DNA from: Antedon mediterranea | Lineage: Eukaryota; Echinodermata; Crinoidea; Comatulida; Antedonidae | Direction: 5' to 3' | Assembly (NCBI RefSeq): GCF_964355755.1 | Contig: NC_092671.1 | Location: forward strand, 19,124,001-19,184,000 | DNA length: 60,000 nucleotides | Shown: positions 46,463 through 59,024 of the stretch, in pieces | Position numbering within the stretch: the stretch's first letter is position 1 | Layout: every line of letters begins with the position of its first letter | The notes under the pieces: model-generated | Told to the model about the DNA's origin: nothing | What the model saw: only the letters and a program-made list of their open reading frames with translations | The model's database searches: none | Made by a program: the position numbers and the translations under genes

Positions 46463-47551
46463 CAGTACTAGCAGGTACCCGTCAAATAGACAAGTATCCT
46501 CTTATAATGATTTTAAGGTTTTCGGGAATCAAAAATATAATAGAGTAATATAGTAAATGCAGTATACACAAATCTGTAAATGGATGTATAGTGCCGGGAG
46601 GTACATTGTATTTATATTAGAAGGAAGATAAAGATAAATTTCAGTGTCTATTTTGTTGTAATTCTAAAGAGTAAAAGCAAGTAATTTCAAATACAAATGT
46701 ACAGAGTCATCGCAAATAATGGTAGTACTCACTGTAAAATGAATGTTTGCAAAACATGCAGTCACAAAAAAACCCAGAATCTCGTTAACATAATAATTTG
46801 TAATATACATCTGTATCTTGTTCTTGTAGTGTTTATGTAAATATATTAAAATAATATATATTTATTATTTTATTGATTAATATTATTATGTCAGATTTTT
46901 TCTGTCCTCATGTTTAGTATTGGACATAATCCTGCATTTCATAGTTGTCTGGTAAATTGTCATGTTTTGCTTCCAAAGTATGTTTATTGTTAATATCATT
47001 TCTGACTGAATAACATTGACTTAGTTGAATCTGGTTGAATATTTTTGCAGTCTCCTGAATGTCTTGATTTGTGGTGGTAAGAATGTTTGGTGGTTTGTCT
47101 TTAAGATGAACAACAATGTATATTTTCTGTTGGTGTAGGCCTAATTAGAAAGAACTAAATATGATTGCAACTTCATCCTCCTTGTTTGTACGTCCTTGTA
47201 CTTGCAGGCCTACATCCCTAAATTACTGCAGTGCAGTATCAAAACACAATGTTAGCATAGTGTACTTTACAATATTTCATATCATAAACAGACGTTCCAA
47301 CCCTCCCGATTTATCCGGGAGTCTCCCGAATTTTAACATCACCTCCCGGGATCCCGAATTTTATATATATCTCCCGATTTCACACATTTCTATAAAATTC
47401 AGTATTATTGCATTAAATTAAAATCTATCTTCCCACGAAAGTTAATATTACAAATTAATTTAATCTCACACGTCGTACGTACCACCCCGTATGATACAAC
47501 GAACATGTAATGTATGTAAAGATTGTATAGCATAGTACAGCGTACTGTAAG

Positions 47552-47860
47552 GCGACGTCCTTTGTGTTTACCGACAGTACGCGATTCTTACTTTTAGCGA
47601 TAAAGCTACAGTATCGCTTTATCAGTAGAGAGTAGGCGCACGTGTACTGAAACTTTTTCCTGGTTACAAGTTTGACCTAATTCCCATGCCCAGGGAAGGC
47701 ATCATCGTCAGTGTAGTAGTAGTAGTAGTAGTACTATGCGACGTCCTTTGTGTTTACCGACAGTACGCGATGAATCTACAGTATCAGTAGTAGGCGCGCG
47801 TGTACTGAAATTGCTAGTTACAAGTTCTTTGACCCAATTCCAATGCCCAGGCATCGATCG
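47552..47860. repeat. Tandem duplication upstream of the hAT fragment
   Basis: GCGACGTCCTTTGTGTTTAC and the following ACCGACAGTACGCGA occur at 47552 and again at 47738, with TACTGAAA, CCAATTCC/CCTAATTCC and ATGCCCAGG shared further on. The copies are offset by 186 bp. A (GTA)n microsatellite at 47712-47735 marks the junction. The duplicated DNA lies just before the zinc-finger ORF, so it probably includes the old promoter. Confidence 0.8.
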
Positions 47861-47984
47861 TACCATCGTACAGTACTGTATGTATTCTCACTGCGCATGT
47901 ACCGGAAAAGTACTTGTAGTACTGTATTTTGCGTACATACTTTCGCGAATTGCAATCACTCGTGACATTTTCTGGTTTTACAGT

Positions 47985-48235
47985 ATGTCGGAAAAACGTA
48001 GTAGCGTAGTTTTAGAGACTAAAGAAAGTTGTAAAAAGAAAAAATATAAAACTAGATTTTCTAATGAATGGAAAAATATTTTTCCGTTTGTTAGTGCGAG
48101 TAATCTACACGTTACCGAGAGTGAATACAAGTTTTTTTGCACTATTTGAAACGTGAATTTGTCATGCTCACAGGGAGGAATCAATGATGTTGCTGTACAC
48201 TCCAAGTTGTTTGCTTTAATTTGTATTTTTGTTAA
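47985..48235 (+). pseudogene. hAT transposase N-terminal zinc-finger remnant
   Basis: From ATG (47985) the frame reads MSEKRSSVV and then KYKTRFSNEWKNIFPFV, FCTI and stop (TGA at 48147-48149). In this family's TTF/BED-like finger that position should be the second Cys of CxxC. Reading through the stop gives NVNLSCSQGGINDVAVHSK, the expected glycine-rich loop and first zinc-binding His. Homology then ends abruptly at a deletion joint. So one nonsense change and a deletion removed the rest of the finger, the RNase-H-like core and the dimerisation domain. In intact hAT elements this finger binds the element ends. The element could only move if supplied with transposase from elsewhere. Confidence 0.68.
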
Positions 48236-48859
48236 TGAATTAATACAACTACAGATTTGATTTGTACTGTGAATGGTTTTTTATTTAAGTGTATACAACA
48301 ATATAAAGTTAGTAAATAAAGTTTGATTTATAATCACCAAACAAGTTCTTTTCTTTTTGTTTGTATTACTCTGATTTGCAAAGAGCTGTCTGTATATCGT
48401 GTTGGTAGTCACTAGTACAGTATAGTTTTATTCTTGAACGTTGGTGGCGACAGACATCACAGTGTTAACATTGGTGGCGGTATACCCTCCCGATTTTTAA
48501 TTCATTTAGGTTGGAACGTCTGCATAAAACCCTCTCTTAGCCTCTCTTAGTTGACATCATATCGGCCTAAAAGTGGGCCAAATCGTCCCGTCACACCTGG
48601 GCCGAATCATCCCACTCTAGCGACGACCTGCTGCCAGTGGCACTCTTTAATTTTTATTGTGTTTTGCATGCTCAAATCGATCTCAGGGTTCGGCAGAAAT
48701 TGGTCTAAAAAAACACCTTTTTCGTACAAATGTTCCGTTATAATATACATTATATAGACTAATGCATAAAGGGGAATTAAAAGGTGCCCCAGCTTGAATG
48801 GCATTAATATCGGACTTGCGGTTTAAGAGGAGTTAGAGGAACAACTTTTAGCTTAGTGC

Positions 48860-51420
48860 TACTATATTATAGATATAATATATATATTACTTACAATGCC
48901 GGAGATTTTTTATTTTTTTAAAAGCAGATTTTTCTAGCAATACTAGTTTAAACCAAGAATATCATTCAACTACAGTACATCCGTCTGTATAGCAGAAGAA
49001 AATTATATTTGATTTACCCAGTTTAAATGATGGTGCTAGTTCAGTGGTTAGTTAAATAATCAAGAAATATTTCTTGCAAAAAACGCTGTTTGACATTCGA
49101 CGTATTAAAAAATTCAATGAAAATATTTTGATGGTTGAACTGCCAAATCAAAGAAATGTTCTTATTTAATGCAATGATAAAACATAATGATAATACTTAC
49201 GTTATAACATTAGTTGTAAATGGTTTATGGTGTACAGTAAATCCATATTGATGAAAAGTATGGGTTTAATGGATAATCTTTATTAATGAACCTAATCTTT
49301 TTTTTTTAAATAAGTACAACTTAATTGCTTTATTCTGTTAATATAATACAATTTAATGTTTTTTACATTTTCTTTTGCCAATATAATAAATTATAATGTT
49401 TAGCAAGCAATCTCTATATCAATTTTCTTTTTTAAATCAGTTCAAAACATAAGCAGTTCAGAGTTTCAAGATGTAATAAGAAAAACAACAAACAACATAG
49501 AAAACAATGATTTTTATAATCCATTATTTATAAACATAATTACCTACATCAAACTTAATTGTCTGACAGAATTGACAAGGATGTTCCGGTAATAATCTTT
49601 GAATCGTTGAGAAGTGTGACAAACACTTGGATTAGTGTAACCCACTTTGAGACCCGATAGGCCAATAGTCTTAATGCTAAAAACTTGTACTGTACGAAAG
49701 GAGGGACAAGATCAAGCTAGCCATTCAGTCGCCAACTCTTTCCTCTCGTAAGCTTTCAAGTTTCGGCCCTTGGGGCTTTTTCAAAAGATGGTACACTAAT
49801 TAGGTTCCAAAGAACATCCTTTAAATTTGATGATTTCATTTTTATGTAGACTACATCCTAAGTTTAAAAGTTAGTAGAAAGTGGGCAATTTTTAGTAATC
49901 TCCACAAAACTTTTTTTTCTTTTCATGTTTAAAATGTTGGCAGTTATTTGGCATGAAAATACTTTCAATATCAAATGTATTCAAATAGAGATTAGTATAA
50001 TTGTTAGGGTTTGAATATCTTGGATTTAGTTTATTAACAAGTTAATATGTTATCAAGAAATTGAATTGATTGAATTGAATTATGTTTTAAAACATTCTTT
50101 ATAAATGAATAACTTGTATGAATGAAAAGTCATAAAACATAAAAACAACGACAAATTCTTTTTCCAGAATTTAAAATTCAATTCAACTTTAAACTTCACT
50201 GAAGAAATAAATGTATAGTGTTTATTCTAATTTAAATGACAAATTAAAATCAAATCAAACAAAGATGGACACATGAGGGCAATGGTGAGAAAACATAACT
50301 TTCTCAACATTTTACATGAAAATACCCAAAAATAGGAAATCTGCTACATTCTCCAAAAGCACTTTTATTAAGCTTATCTAGCCCTCATTGATTTCCATTT
50401 TCATTTTTTAGTTTCACAACTTCTTTCTTTGGCTAATTTAAACATGTTACACATGGTGTTTTTTATCATGAACAGAAAAAAAAACGTTGACGCATTTGAA
50501 ATTAAAAGCATGTAAAAAACTTGTGAAGTTTACGCAAGTAATTTCCTGCTATTTAATTGAATCTAAGGTATTTCTTTGAGTCTAGACACAAAAATGACAA
50601 ACCCACAACTAAGAATTATTCTAATCGATAAACTCATTAATCATCTAATTTATAAATGTGTAGTTGTTTTTAAAAGAAAATTTAGTTCTGGATCAAATTT
50701 TTATTCCTAAACAATCCATTGAATATAGTATTTGTTTAATACACAAATATTAAGGCTAAGGAAACTAAAAATACTAACCATTGAAATAAAATATTTATCA
50801 GGTACAAGTTGAATAAAGTAATTCTGAACCACTATCTAGAACATAAAAGAAGTTTAAGAATAGAAGTTCCTTGGCACACGTACATACAGTAGATCTGTAC
50901 TTTTGTAGGCAACTGCCAATTGGGTAATTACATGAGAATTATGGACAAGGATTGAAACAGGTGAGTGAATGTACAATATTATCAACTTCATCCAAGCAAT
51001 TACCAGACTGGCGCCACCTAGACGGCAAACTAATGCATACCCTAAACTAATGTCATAAACCTACAAATACTCACTTTGCACGCAGTCTTTGTATCAAGAT
51101 ATCATGCAAAAAAAACATCAAAATTGTTATCGTATTCAACAGGTGTATACCTATAGTAATGACAGATAAAGGGATTGTGAATACTCAGGACAGAAATTAT
51201 AAATGTTGGAGATGCTCTGGTTGATTCTCAGATGAATTCAACTTCGAACTCTGCGATCAAAAATTGAATTGCCAATTTCAAGGGACTAATAAACACATTT
51301 TTTTTGTATGTCATAAAGCAGTATTTATTGTGTATAATACACAATAAAATAAGAATCTTCTTTTAAATAAATTGTTTAAACTAAACATTACTCATTTTTT
51401 TACTCAATTCATTCTATGAT
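48860..51420. other. AT-rich stretch, one possible untranslated exon
   Basis: Mostly A/T runs. At about 50910-50962 a strong acceptor (CTGTACTTTTGTAG) and a perfect donor (AAACAG/GTGAGT) bound 52 bases with every frame closed. It is either a non-coding exon or chance. Confidence 0.3.
49735..49800 (-). repeat. Possible decayed hammerhead/Penelope 3' motif
   Basis: On the minus strand TTGAAAA, GCCCC-AAG-GGGC-like pairing and CGAAAC appear in hammerhead order. The first block departs from CTGANGA at three positions. It resembles the 3' ends of Penelope-like elements but is too eroded to be called a ribozyme. Confidence 0.22.
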
Positions 51421-51434
51421 TTGAATGAAAACCT

Positions 51435-51660
51435 GGGGAGGGGAAGGGAATAATCTTAACCTGGCGAAGAAAATAACCTTAACCTGGGAGAAAAATAATC
51501 TTAACCTGATGGAGGGGAAGAGAATAATCTTAACCTTGGTTAGTGGAATAATCTTAACTAATAGGGAGGGGAATAATCTTAATCTGGGGAAGGGAATGTT
51601 AACCTGAGGGAGGAAAGGGAATAATCTTAACCTTCGATAGTGGAATAATCTTAAGTAAGT
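51435..51660. repeat. 22-30-bp minisatellite (AATAATCTTAACCTGG)
   Basis: About nine units share GGAATAATCTTAACCTGGGG or close variants, with purine-rich linkers (GGGAGGGGAAG) of variable length. The array stops at TTAAGTAAGTAAA, and the 21-bp array begins within a few bases. Confidence 0.9.
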
Positions 51661-51664
51661 AAAT

Positions 51665-53335
51665 AAAGGCAGACATCACAAATATGACAGGCACCTCTCC
51701 TAAGCAGGCCGACATCTCTCTTAAGCAGAGACACACCTTGTAAAGCAGATACTGTACATGTCTCGAAAGCAGACAGACAACTCTCATAAGGAGACAGACA
51801 TCTCTTAAATACAGAGACACCTTTTGAAAGCAGACAGACACCTCTCATAAAGTAGACACACACATCTTGTAAGCAGACATACACCTCTCGTAAGCAGACA
51901 GACACCTCTCGTAAGCAGACAGACATCTCTCATAAGCAGACAAAGACACCTCAAGTAAGCAGAAAAACGACATCTCCCATAAGCCGACAGACAAGACACA
52001 TCTCATAATTGAAGACAAGACACATCTCGTAATTGTAGACAAGACACATCCCGTAAACAGACAAGACACTTTTCGTAAGCGGAAAAGGCACCTCTTGAAA
52101 ACAGACAAGACACTTCTCGTATTAGCACACAAGACACCTCTCGTAAGTAGACACCCTTGAAAGCAGACAAACACCTCTTGAAAGCAGACTAGACACCTCT
52201 CAACTAGACAGACACCTTTCATAAAGTAGACAAACACCTCTCATAAGCAGATAGACACCTCTCATAAACTAGACGCACACCTCTTGTAAGCAGACAGACA
52301 CCTCTCGTAAGCAGACACACACCTCTCGTAAGCAGACAGACACCTCTCGTAAGAAGACAGACATCTCTCGTAAGCAGACAAAGACACCTCTCGTAAGCAG
52401 ACAGACATCTCTCGTAAGCAGACAAAGACACCTCACGTAAGCAGACGATGACATCTCCCGTAAGCAGACAAGACACCTCCCGTAAGCAGCCAAGACACCT
52501 CCCGTAAGCCGACAGACAAGACACATCTCATAATTGTAGACAAGACGCATCTCGTAAACAGACAAGACACTTCTCGTAAGCATACAAGACACCTCTCGTA
52601 AGTAGAGGCACCCTTGTAAAGCAGACATACACCTCTTGAAAGCAGACTAGACACCTCTCAACTAGACAGACACCTTTCATAAAGTAGACAAACACCTCTC
52701 ATAAGCAGATAGACACCTCTCATAAGCAGACCGACACCTCTCATAAGCAGACAGACACCTCTCATAAGCACACTTCTCGAAAGCAGATAGACACTTCTAA
52801 TATTAGAAGTGTCTGCTTATTTAAGTAGACCGACATCTCTCATAAAGTACACACACACCTCTTGTAAGCACACAGACACCTCTTGTAAGCAGACAAAAAC
52901 CTCTCATATGCAGACAGATACCTCTCATAAGAAGACAGATACCTCTCATAAGCAGACAGACATCTCTTATAAGCAGACAGACACTCTCATATGCAGACAG
53001 ACACTCTCATAAAAAGACAGACACTCTCATAAGCAGACAGACACTCTCATAAGCAGACAGACACCTCTCATAAGCAGACAGACACTCTCCTAAGCAGACC
53101 GACACCTCTCATAAAAAGACAGACACTCTCATAAGCAGACAGACACCTCTCATAAGCAGACAGATAACTCTCGTAAACAGACAGATACCTCTCCTAGTAA
53201 GAAAGATGCCTCTTTTAATACAAGCAGACACCTTTTGTAACTTGTAAGTAAACACATTATAAACTTTGTACATAAGCAAAGAGACATCTCTCTAAGCAGG
53301 CAAGTTCCTCTCGTAAGCAGATACTGTACATCCGA
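51665..53335. repeat. 21-bp minisatellite, ~1.7 kb
   Basis: The unit AAGCAGACAGACACCTCTCA(T/G), 21 bp, is repeated about 75-80 times with substitutions and small indels. Blocks at about 51979-52275 and 52507-52735 share the same succession of odd variants (CATAATTG, CTTTCATAAAGTAGAC, CAACTAGACAGACACC), so a large segment was duplicated. AAGCAGATACTGTACAT occurs near both ends (51741, 53316). Seven-codon periodicity gives long minus-strand frames with VCLREVS / LSAYERC repeats; these shift frame at each indel and are not regarded as genes. Confidence 0.97.
52789..52814. repeat. Perfect 26-bp palindrome inside the 21-bp array
   Basis: AGACACTTCT-AATATT-AGAAGTGTCT is its own reverse complement, and weaker pairing (AAGCAGA with TCTGCTT) extends it to about 40 bp. 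It is the only place in the array where the unit appears inverted. Confidence 0.9.
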
Positions 53336-53339
53336 GTTG

Positions 53340-54440
53340 AGAATGAAGAAATAATACATATGTATAGGAAATAAGCACAAGTTTGCAAATCTCCATTTAC
53401 CTCGTTTTATTTCAAATCGAAATGTCTAAAGAAAAAGCTATAAACCTTTAACCTAAAAAGTTAAATCCTGAACCCAACTAATGCAGCAAACTGTCACTGC
53501 AGAAATTACTACCTTTGGGGCTCACTAATCATTTGCATCATCTTCTCTTTCACAATTGTAGGAAGTTTTGAAATCAAATATTTCAAAAAGTAATGGTTAT
53601 GTGTGTTTTGAGATTTGTTCAAAATATAATCTTAGGAATACATATTGAATATTTGAAATCTATACAATTTAAGACTCCAATGAACCAGGTAGTAAAAGCA
53701 TGGAGTCTTTACTCCATGGTAAAAGTGAACAAAAAATATAAATAAATATGCTCTTGTATGAGTAATCTTTATTGTAAATAGTACGATTTGCTGCTAAACA
53801 GATGCAGCGATTTTTACAATATCAAATTTCATTACAAAATTCAAATTGAATTAGTAGCTTGTTTCTAAATTCCACACACATCTAGATTTGATTTGATTCA
53901 CTTACAATTTCATTACTATACTTAGTAATTTTCTGTCATGAAGGTAGATGATAAGCAGAAATGTCTTTTTCTTATTTCTTTTACGTTTACGGAAGTTGCG
54001 TACAAGGAGTTGTGTAATCATTTAAATCGTTTAACAGTAAACTGTACATTCTTACAATTGCTGAATCATAGAATGACATTTGAATAATTATTTAACAATA
54101 TGATGGGTATAAATAAAGTGATTAACAATATTGCCAATTACAGAATTCATCAGTAACTATCAAAATGAAGGTATGTAAGGTTATTTAGGTCAAACATTGA
54201 CCTTATAATGTGAACAAATTCAAGTATATTTAAATAATACTTAACTATTAGAATTAATAAATTTCATTTTTAACAATGATAGGTACACAACTTTCACCCC
54301 TTTTTTTTCTCATTGCCAATTGTTTCTGTTGCCTTCAACAATAGCTTCTGCTTCATTTATATTATGATGTGTAATATATACTTTTGACATTCTTTACAAT
54401 TTTTTTTATAAAGTGAGTATGTGCGAGTCAAATGGTTGAG
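53340..54440. other. AT-rich stretch without a supported gene
   Basis: A direct repeat of ATGGAGTCTTTACTCCAT forms a small palindrome at about 53700-53720. No gene is supported. Confidence 0.4.
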
Positions 54441-54443
54441 CAG

Positions 54444-55080
54444 TTAAAGACCCATTCCATACAATTGTTGACATTTTGTAAAAATAATGCATAACCGTAT
54501 ATTACTTGAAAAAAAATAAAATCAGGTCATTCCTTATCTTAGATGTACGATTGATGGTAATTTATCAAAAAAGGAGAGAAACAATGTATTACCTAGTAGC
54601 TCGCAGTGAATGTCCTCTCGTGTACTGTCTTTAGGCCTAGCTTAGTTTTTTAGACCTGGCTGGTAAACAACAGTAACGTACAAACATACATCGTACGCTA
54701 GCTATTGGGCGTAGCCCGACATTCTCTAGTTGCTTTTCGTCTAATTGTCTTTCTGTTTTTGCCAGAATCCTTAATAAAGATTGGGGTAAACCCGGTATTT
54801 TCGCTGAAAAGTTACGATTCTTTCATTTATATTGGCCTTCACGATCGATCGAAAGTAGGTGAATCACAGAAGAAAAACTAAAATATCAATCCACACGCAA
54901 TGCATGTTGGGATTTAGAGCGGGCCGCTAAAATTATTCAAATCAACTTATTTTTCACATATGTAACCGTTCAAAGACAAAAAAAAGTTATCGCAATAGGA
55001 CCATATAGTATTTATTTTTACATTAAATGTAATTTGTGACCTAAAGTTAGATCTAAAAAACGTAGGGAATGGGACTTTAA
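54444..55080. mobile_element. 638-bp TTAA-flanked element, copy 2
   Basis: TTAA at 54444-54447 and 55077-55080 encloses ends AGACCCATTCC and GGAATGGGACT. The interior follows copy 1 (30618-31255) block by block, including TCGTACGCTAGCTAT, CACGATCGATCGAAAG and AGCGGGCCGCTA, with scattered substitutions and small indels. The two copies have nearly the same length (638 and 637 bp). Confidence 0.85.
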
Positions 55081-55084
55081 GGGA

Positions 55085-57570
55085 CCGTAACTAAAGAGCC
55101 AACAGCTATGTATATGATGGTGGAACCAGTCTTCTCAGATTTATTGGGAATAGGTCCAGTATACACTATGTGCACTTAAAAAATCGCAGTTCATCAATCG
55201 AGATGAGTAGGGGTCATGGGTCCTGTGTCAGGGGGATTGCCACCCTATGTTTTACTATACTAATAATCCTTGGCCATCCGCCTAAACACATAAAATAACA
55301 AATTTAATTTCTATCCATTAATTAGTGTATTGCATTGATGTTAAAGCCTTTTGTAAAAAAAATCCTTAATTCGGCCTTTTGGATTTGGACTTTTATTTGC
55401 CTATTCCATTTGTTTTTTATACAGATGTTGAAATAAAAATACCAGGAATAGAATAAAAAATAAAAATGGTATTTCATTTGGTCATTTCCATTTAAATATG
55501 TATTGTCAATTTAATTGTGAATTATATTGTATTGCAAACACATAGATGTACATTAGTTATGCTGCCCTCAAGTGGGTGGGTTCACCTAAAACTACCCTGG
55601 CATTACCTTTGGCATTTTTGTTAGCAACCTCCCTGCAAATGGTCACCAAGGAATAGGCCTAATGTAAAATTTTAATTAATTGGACTTGGTAATATTAAAG
55701 TAGATATGAAATGAGACCAGAAAAGTAATTCCTTACATGTTAAGTTTGAGGTTGCTGTTTGCTTCAGATTTTCCAATTAGGACCTTGCCAACCCCTGGCC
55801 CCAACCATTTTTTGGCCCTAAATTGGGACGAAGCAATCCATGTCTGAATCATCTCTAATTTATTTACAGACTCCAAAAAAGTTGATTTTTTTTATGTTGT
55901 TTTGGTCTAATATCATTCAAGGCATGAGAAACAAAAATGTTAAAATGTTTTAAGTAATTTTTTTTTAATGACAAAAAGTGAAAAAGCGCGAGATTTTCGG
56001 TACATGATTATAGGATGGGCCAAAAAGCGCGAGCCTCATTGACATGCATGTAATTCACATACAAACGATAGTGCCATCGCCGTTCTGCGTATACTTTACT
56101 GAGACAACAGATTGTTTGTTATCAACTTGGGAAAAACCATCAATGGTTATAGTTAACAGGTGGCTGGTATGTATTCCAAAGCTTATTCATATCCGTTCAG
56201 GCTAAAAATTCCCAACCTGTCTGATACACTGTGATATGTGATCTAAACAATACTTCTGTTTTGTAGGCGTTTCCTGCATTTGACCGCAATGCTCATAACT
56301 TACTGTACAATATTAAATTGTTTTATCCTATTATGGGTAGAATATGACGCAATAGTACATAAAATAAGAAAATAATTACCTGAAAAACCGACATTAGCAC
56401 CTTCCAAACAAATGGGGGAAAATATGCACAGAATTCTTAGTGGTACGCCCCTACCTATCGATGGGATAGTCCGCTACAGCACCATCTAGAGGGACCTCCC
56501 CACATATTATGTGATAAATTTATAATTTATATCAATAATTGACATTTTTACCCAATTTAGAAAATTATACCGGATAGTTAAAATGCTCGAACATAGGTGT
56601 TCTAATAAAATAAGCCTCAATTCCAACAACAAAAAGGAAAACACTGCTACAAGAAAATTTCGAATTTACAGCACACGTTTAGTCAAACTGATTTTCAGGT
56701 CATAATTTTGGTTGGAATGATATTTCCTTTTGCGTAATTATTAAATAAACATTGCCTTCCTCATATTACTCTACAACACTGTTCACATCTTTCTTAACAC
56801 TAATCACTTTTGACATTTTCTACTTCCTCAAAGAATACGGATTCATCTGTCATATAGAAACTTTAAAATTAAACAACATTTCCAACTAAAGTATTGAAAA
56901 GTCAGAAAGGTAGGAACGAGATGGCGCGTGACTCAACAAACTTGTTAGATGGAGTTTAGATATTATGGGTTTTTTGACTTTTCATTCACATCTTTGCAAT
57001 CACAAATTTGCTAGTCTGTTTCTATTAAAAATCCTAAATAAATGCTTAATACTTAAATCTTGTTGACATTACTGTATGTTTGATTCTTCGCACTGCTGAT
57101 GGTCAAGCTTAGGTCAAATTCAGCTCATTCAAATCCATGCAACAGAAACTGGTTCATTGCGATCAAGACAGCAATCCATTTGAGAACATTGACGTTTAAC
57201 CTTATAAGATTGGTTCTTTTTTGTTTGGACCATTGAGTCCATAGGCTATCAGTTGGTTCCCCTCACAAAATTAACCAATTTTGATGTAATTGAATGAGAC
57301 AAGGAAATAGTAAATTCTTGATTACAAAGAAAGAATAAGTTCTACTTTTCCGATTGATTAATTTTGGATATATTACGTAATAAAAAAAAGAAAGTCCCAA
57401 GTTACAAAATTGTTTATAAAACCCTAATGCTGATTATTAAGTAATTGTAATGTTTTATAATGGAAAAGAATTCTGGTAAAAGTCCATTTCAATCATTACG
57501 CGCACAAAGTTCGTAGTAAGGATTTGCACTGGTAATTACTTTGTCAGAACTTCCAACAGTTTGTGACTAC
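55085..57570. other. AT-rich stretch with scattered GC-richer patches
   Basis: A minus-strand segment at about 55640-55560 has an acceptor (GACCATTTGCAG), 23 open codons (EVANKNAKGNARVVLGEPTH...) and a stop. It is listed here only because support is slight. AAAAAGCGCGAG occurs twice, at 55982 and 56022. The patch at 56440-56505 (CCTATCGATGGGATAGTCC) is GC-rich and unassigned. Confidence 0.3.
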
Positions 57571-57574
57571 TGTA

Positions 57575-57784
57575 CTAGACTTGCCCAAAGTCTGTATTTG
57601 TTGTCTTTTTTATGTTAGTCCACCAGTCGACCTTTCGATTTTTGTCTGAAAATATAGACTTGTGATACAGGTATATAATCTGATTTGCCGACCACAAACA
57701 TCCGATAAGAATGACAAAGGTTATCATACCGTATTTGGCTATATGGGGAGGGCGGTATGTAAATATGGATTTCAAATCAACCAA
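57575..57784 (-). other. Open minus-strand frame, unassigned
   Basis: The frame is 69 codons from a TTG, with a membrane-like stretch GMITFVILIGCLWSA and a basic, Trp-containing tail (KNRKVDWWTNIKK). No ATG-based start, splice support or homology is evident. On the other strand TTGTTGTCTTTTTTATGTTAG is a good acceptor without a convincing exon. Confidence 0.12.
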
Positions 57785-57799
57785 TTATCAGACGTTATT

Positions 57800-59020
57800 T
57801 TGCCAAGTTTCTTTTTCGAATAAAATAAGCAAAAAGTTATTAATCAAACCAATAAAGTAAAATAGCCAGTAACACTACCGTAACCCTTCCTCGATGCAAC
57901 TTTAGTAGATATATGTTACAAAATCTAAAAAATGTAAATTATTTTAGTGCTACAAAAAACGAAGATACTGCTGCTTGACTACCGGTACCTTGATCTTCAT
58001 AAATTTTCTGCAACATCAGTCTCATAATTGTTTGTAAATTATCTACTAATAAAATATGGAACATTCAATAAACACAATCATAAATAAAATATGCAACTTC
58101 TGTTCTACATTTTTTGAATAGGTCAAATAAATATTGAAACAAAGAACGTCAATTTCTTTGTTCTAGATTTCACTCAAGTGGCGCAACAACAACACAACTG
58201 GTATCAGAATATTCACACACAGTGGGTCTCATTAACAGTGATATGGTAAAATCATTTCACTTTAATAAACAACTTTATTCTCCTTACCTCTCATCCATTG
58301 TTAAACAAGGCACACTCACTTTATCTGCATTTTCTGGATTTAAAAAATTATAGGGCATGCATCTAAAAATATTTACATTAATAACTGGTAAATGATTTAA
58401 AGTAAGGGCAATTATAGCACCTGTTCCAATTTTAATAATTCATTTAGTGGGATATAATTATTTCAAGAATAGCAACAATAAGTCAATATTATAAAAAGAA
58501 GATTTAGACCTTTGTCTGTTTTTATCAGCACACATTAAACAATGTGTTGATCACCAATTACAGAACTAATCACACACATATAAGGGCTTCTAACTGACAC
58601 AAGTAATAATAATCAGTTTGTGATTAACTGTATGAACCAAACTATGAATAGATAGGCAGGCTACAGTTTTATGTCTTAATGCTTAATTTCACTACAATAC
58701 AACCCTGTATGCGAGTTTGATGTGCAATGGTTATGTAATTAGCCTTTCAACAAACAATAGTTTCAGTTGACTTACTATAGGACAGCAATGCCAAAAACAA
58801 ATGGGTACATTTGATAAGAAATAGGTTTTTTAAAACTACTCGTATCAAAAAACCTGTACATTAAATCAAATTATGTTTTAAAATTACAAATTACAAATTA
58901 TAACTCTTGCCTCTTATACAAAAATGTTTTTTGGACAAGTAGTTCTTGAGAAAATGAAATTTCAGTTTACTTGTTACTTTAAGACTTCTCGCCAGCTTTT
59001 GAAAATCCTCTATCTTTTAA
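57800..59020. other. AT-rich stretch without a supported gene
   Basis: Nothing beyond A/T runs and isolated splice-like motifs. Confidence 0.4.
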
Positions 59021-59024
59021 TACT

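Larger units (their letters stand above)
47289..48522 (+). mobile_element. 1234-bp hAT-like element, internally deleted
   Basis: The ends CAGACGTTCCAACC and GGTTGGAACGTCTG are inverted; CTCCCGATTT and its complement lie just inside. CATAAA is duplicated at 47283-47288 and 48523-48528; hAT insertions usually give 8 bp, so the outer two bases have drifted or differ. It still holds a transposase N-terminal zinc-finger fragment (47985-48235) and a duplicated upstream region, but the catalytic part is gone. Confidence 0.8.

Noticed and set aside
51599-53380. Long minus-strand frames with Cys/Leu/Arg/Glu heptad repeats
   Set aside because: They are translations of the 21-bp unit, change frame at each indel, and overlap one another in different frames.
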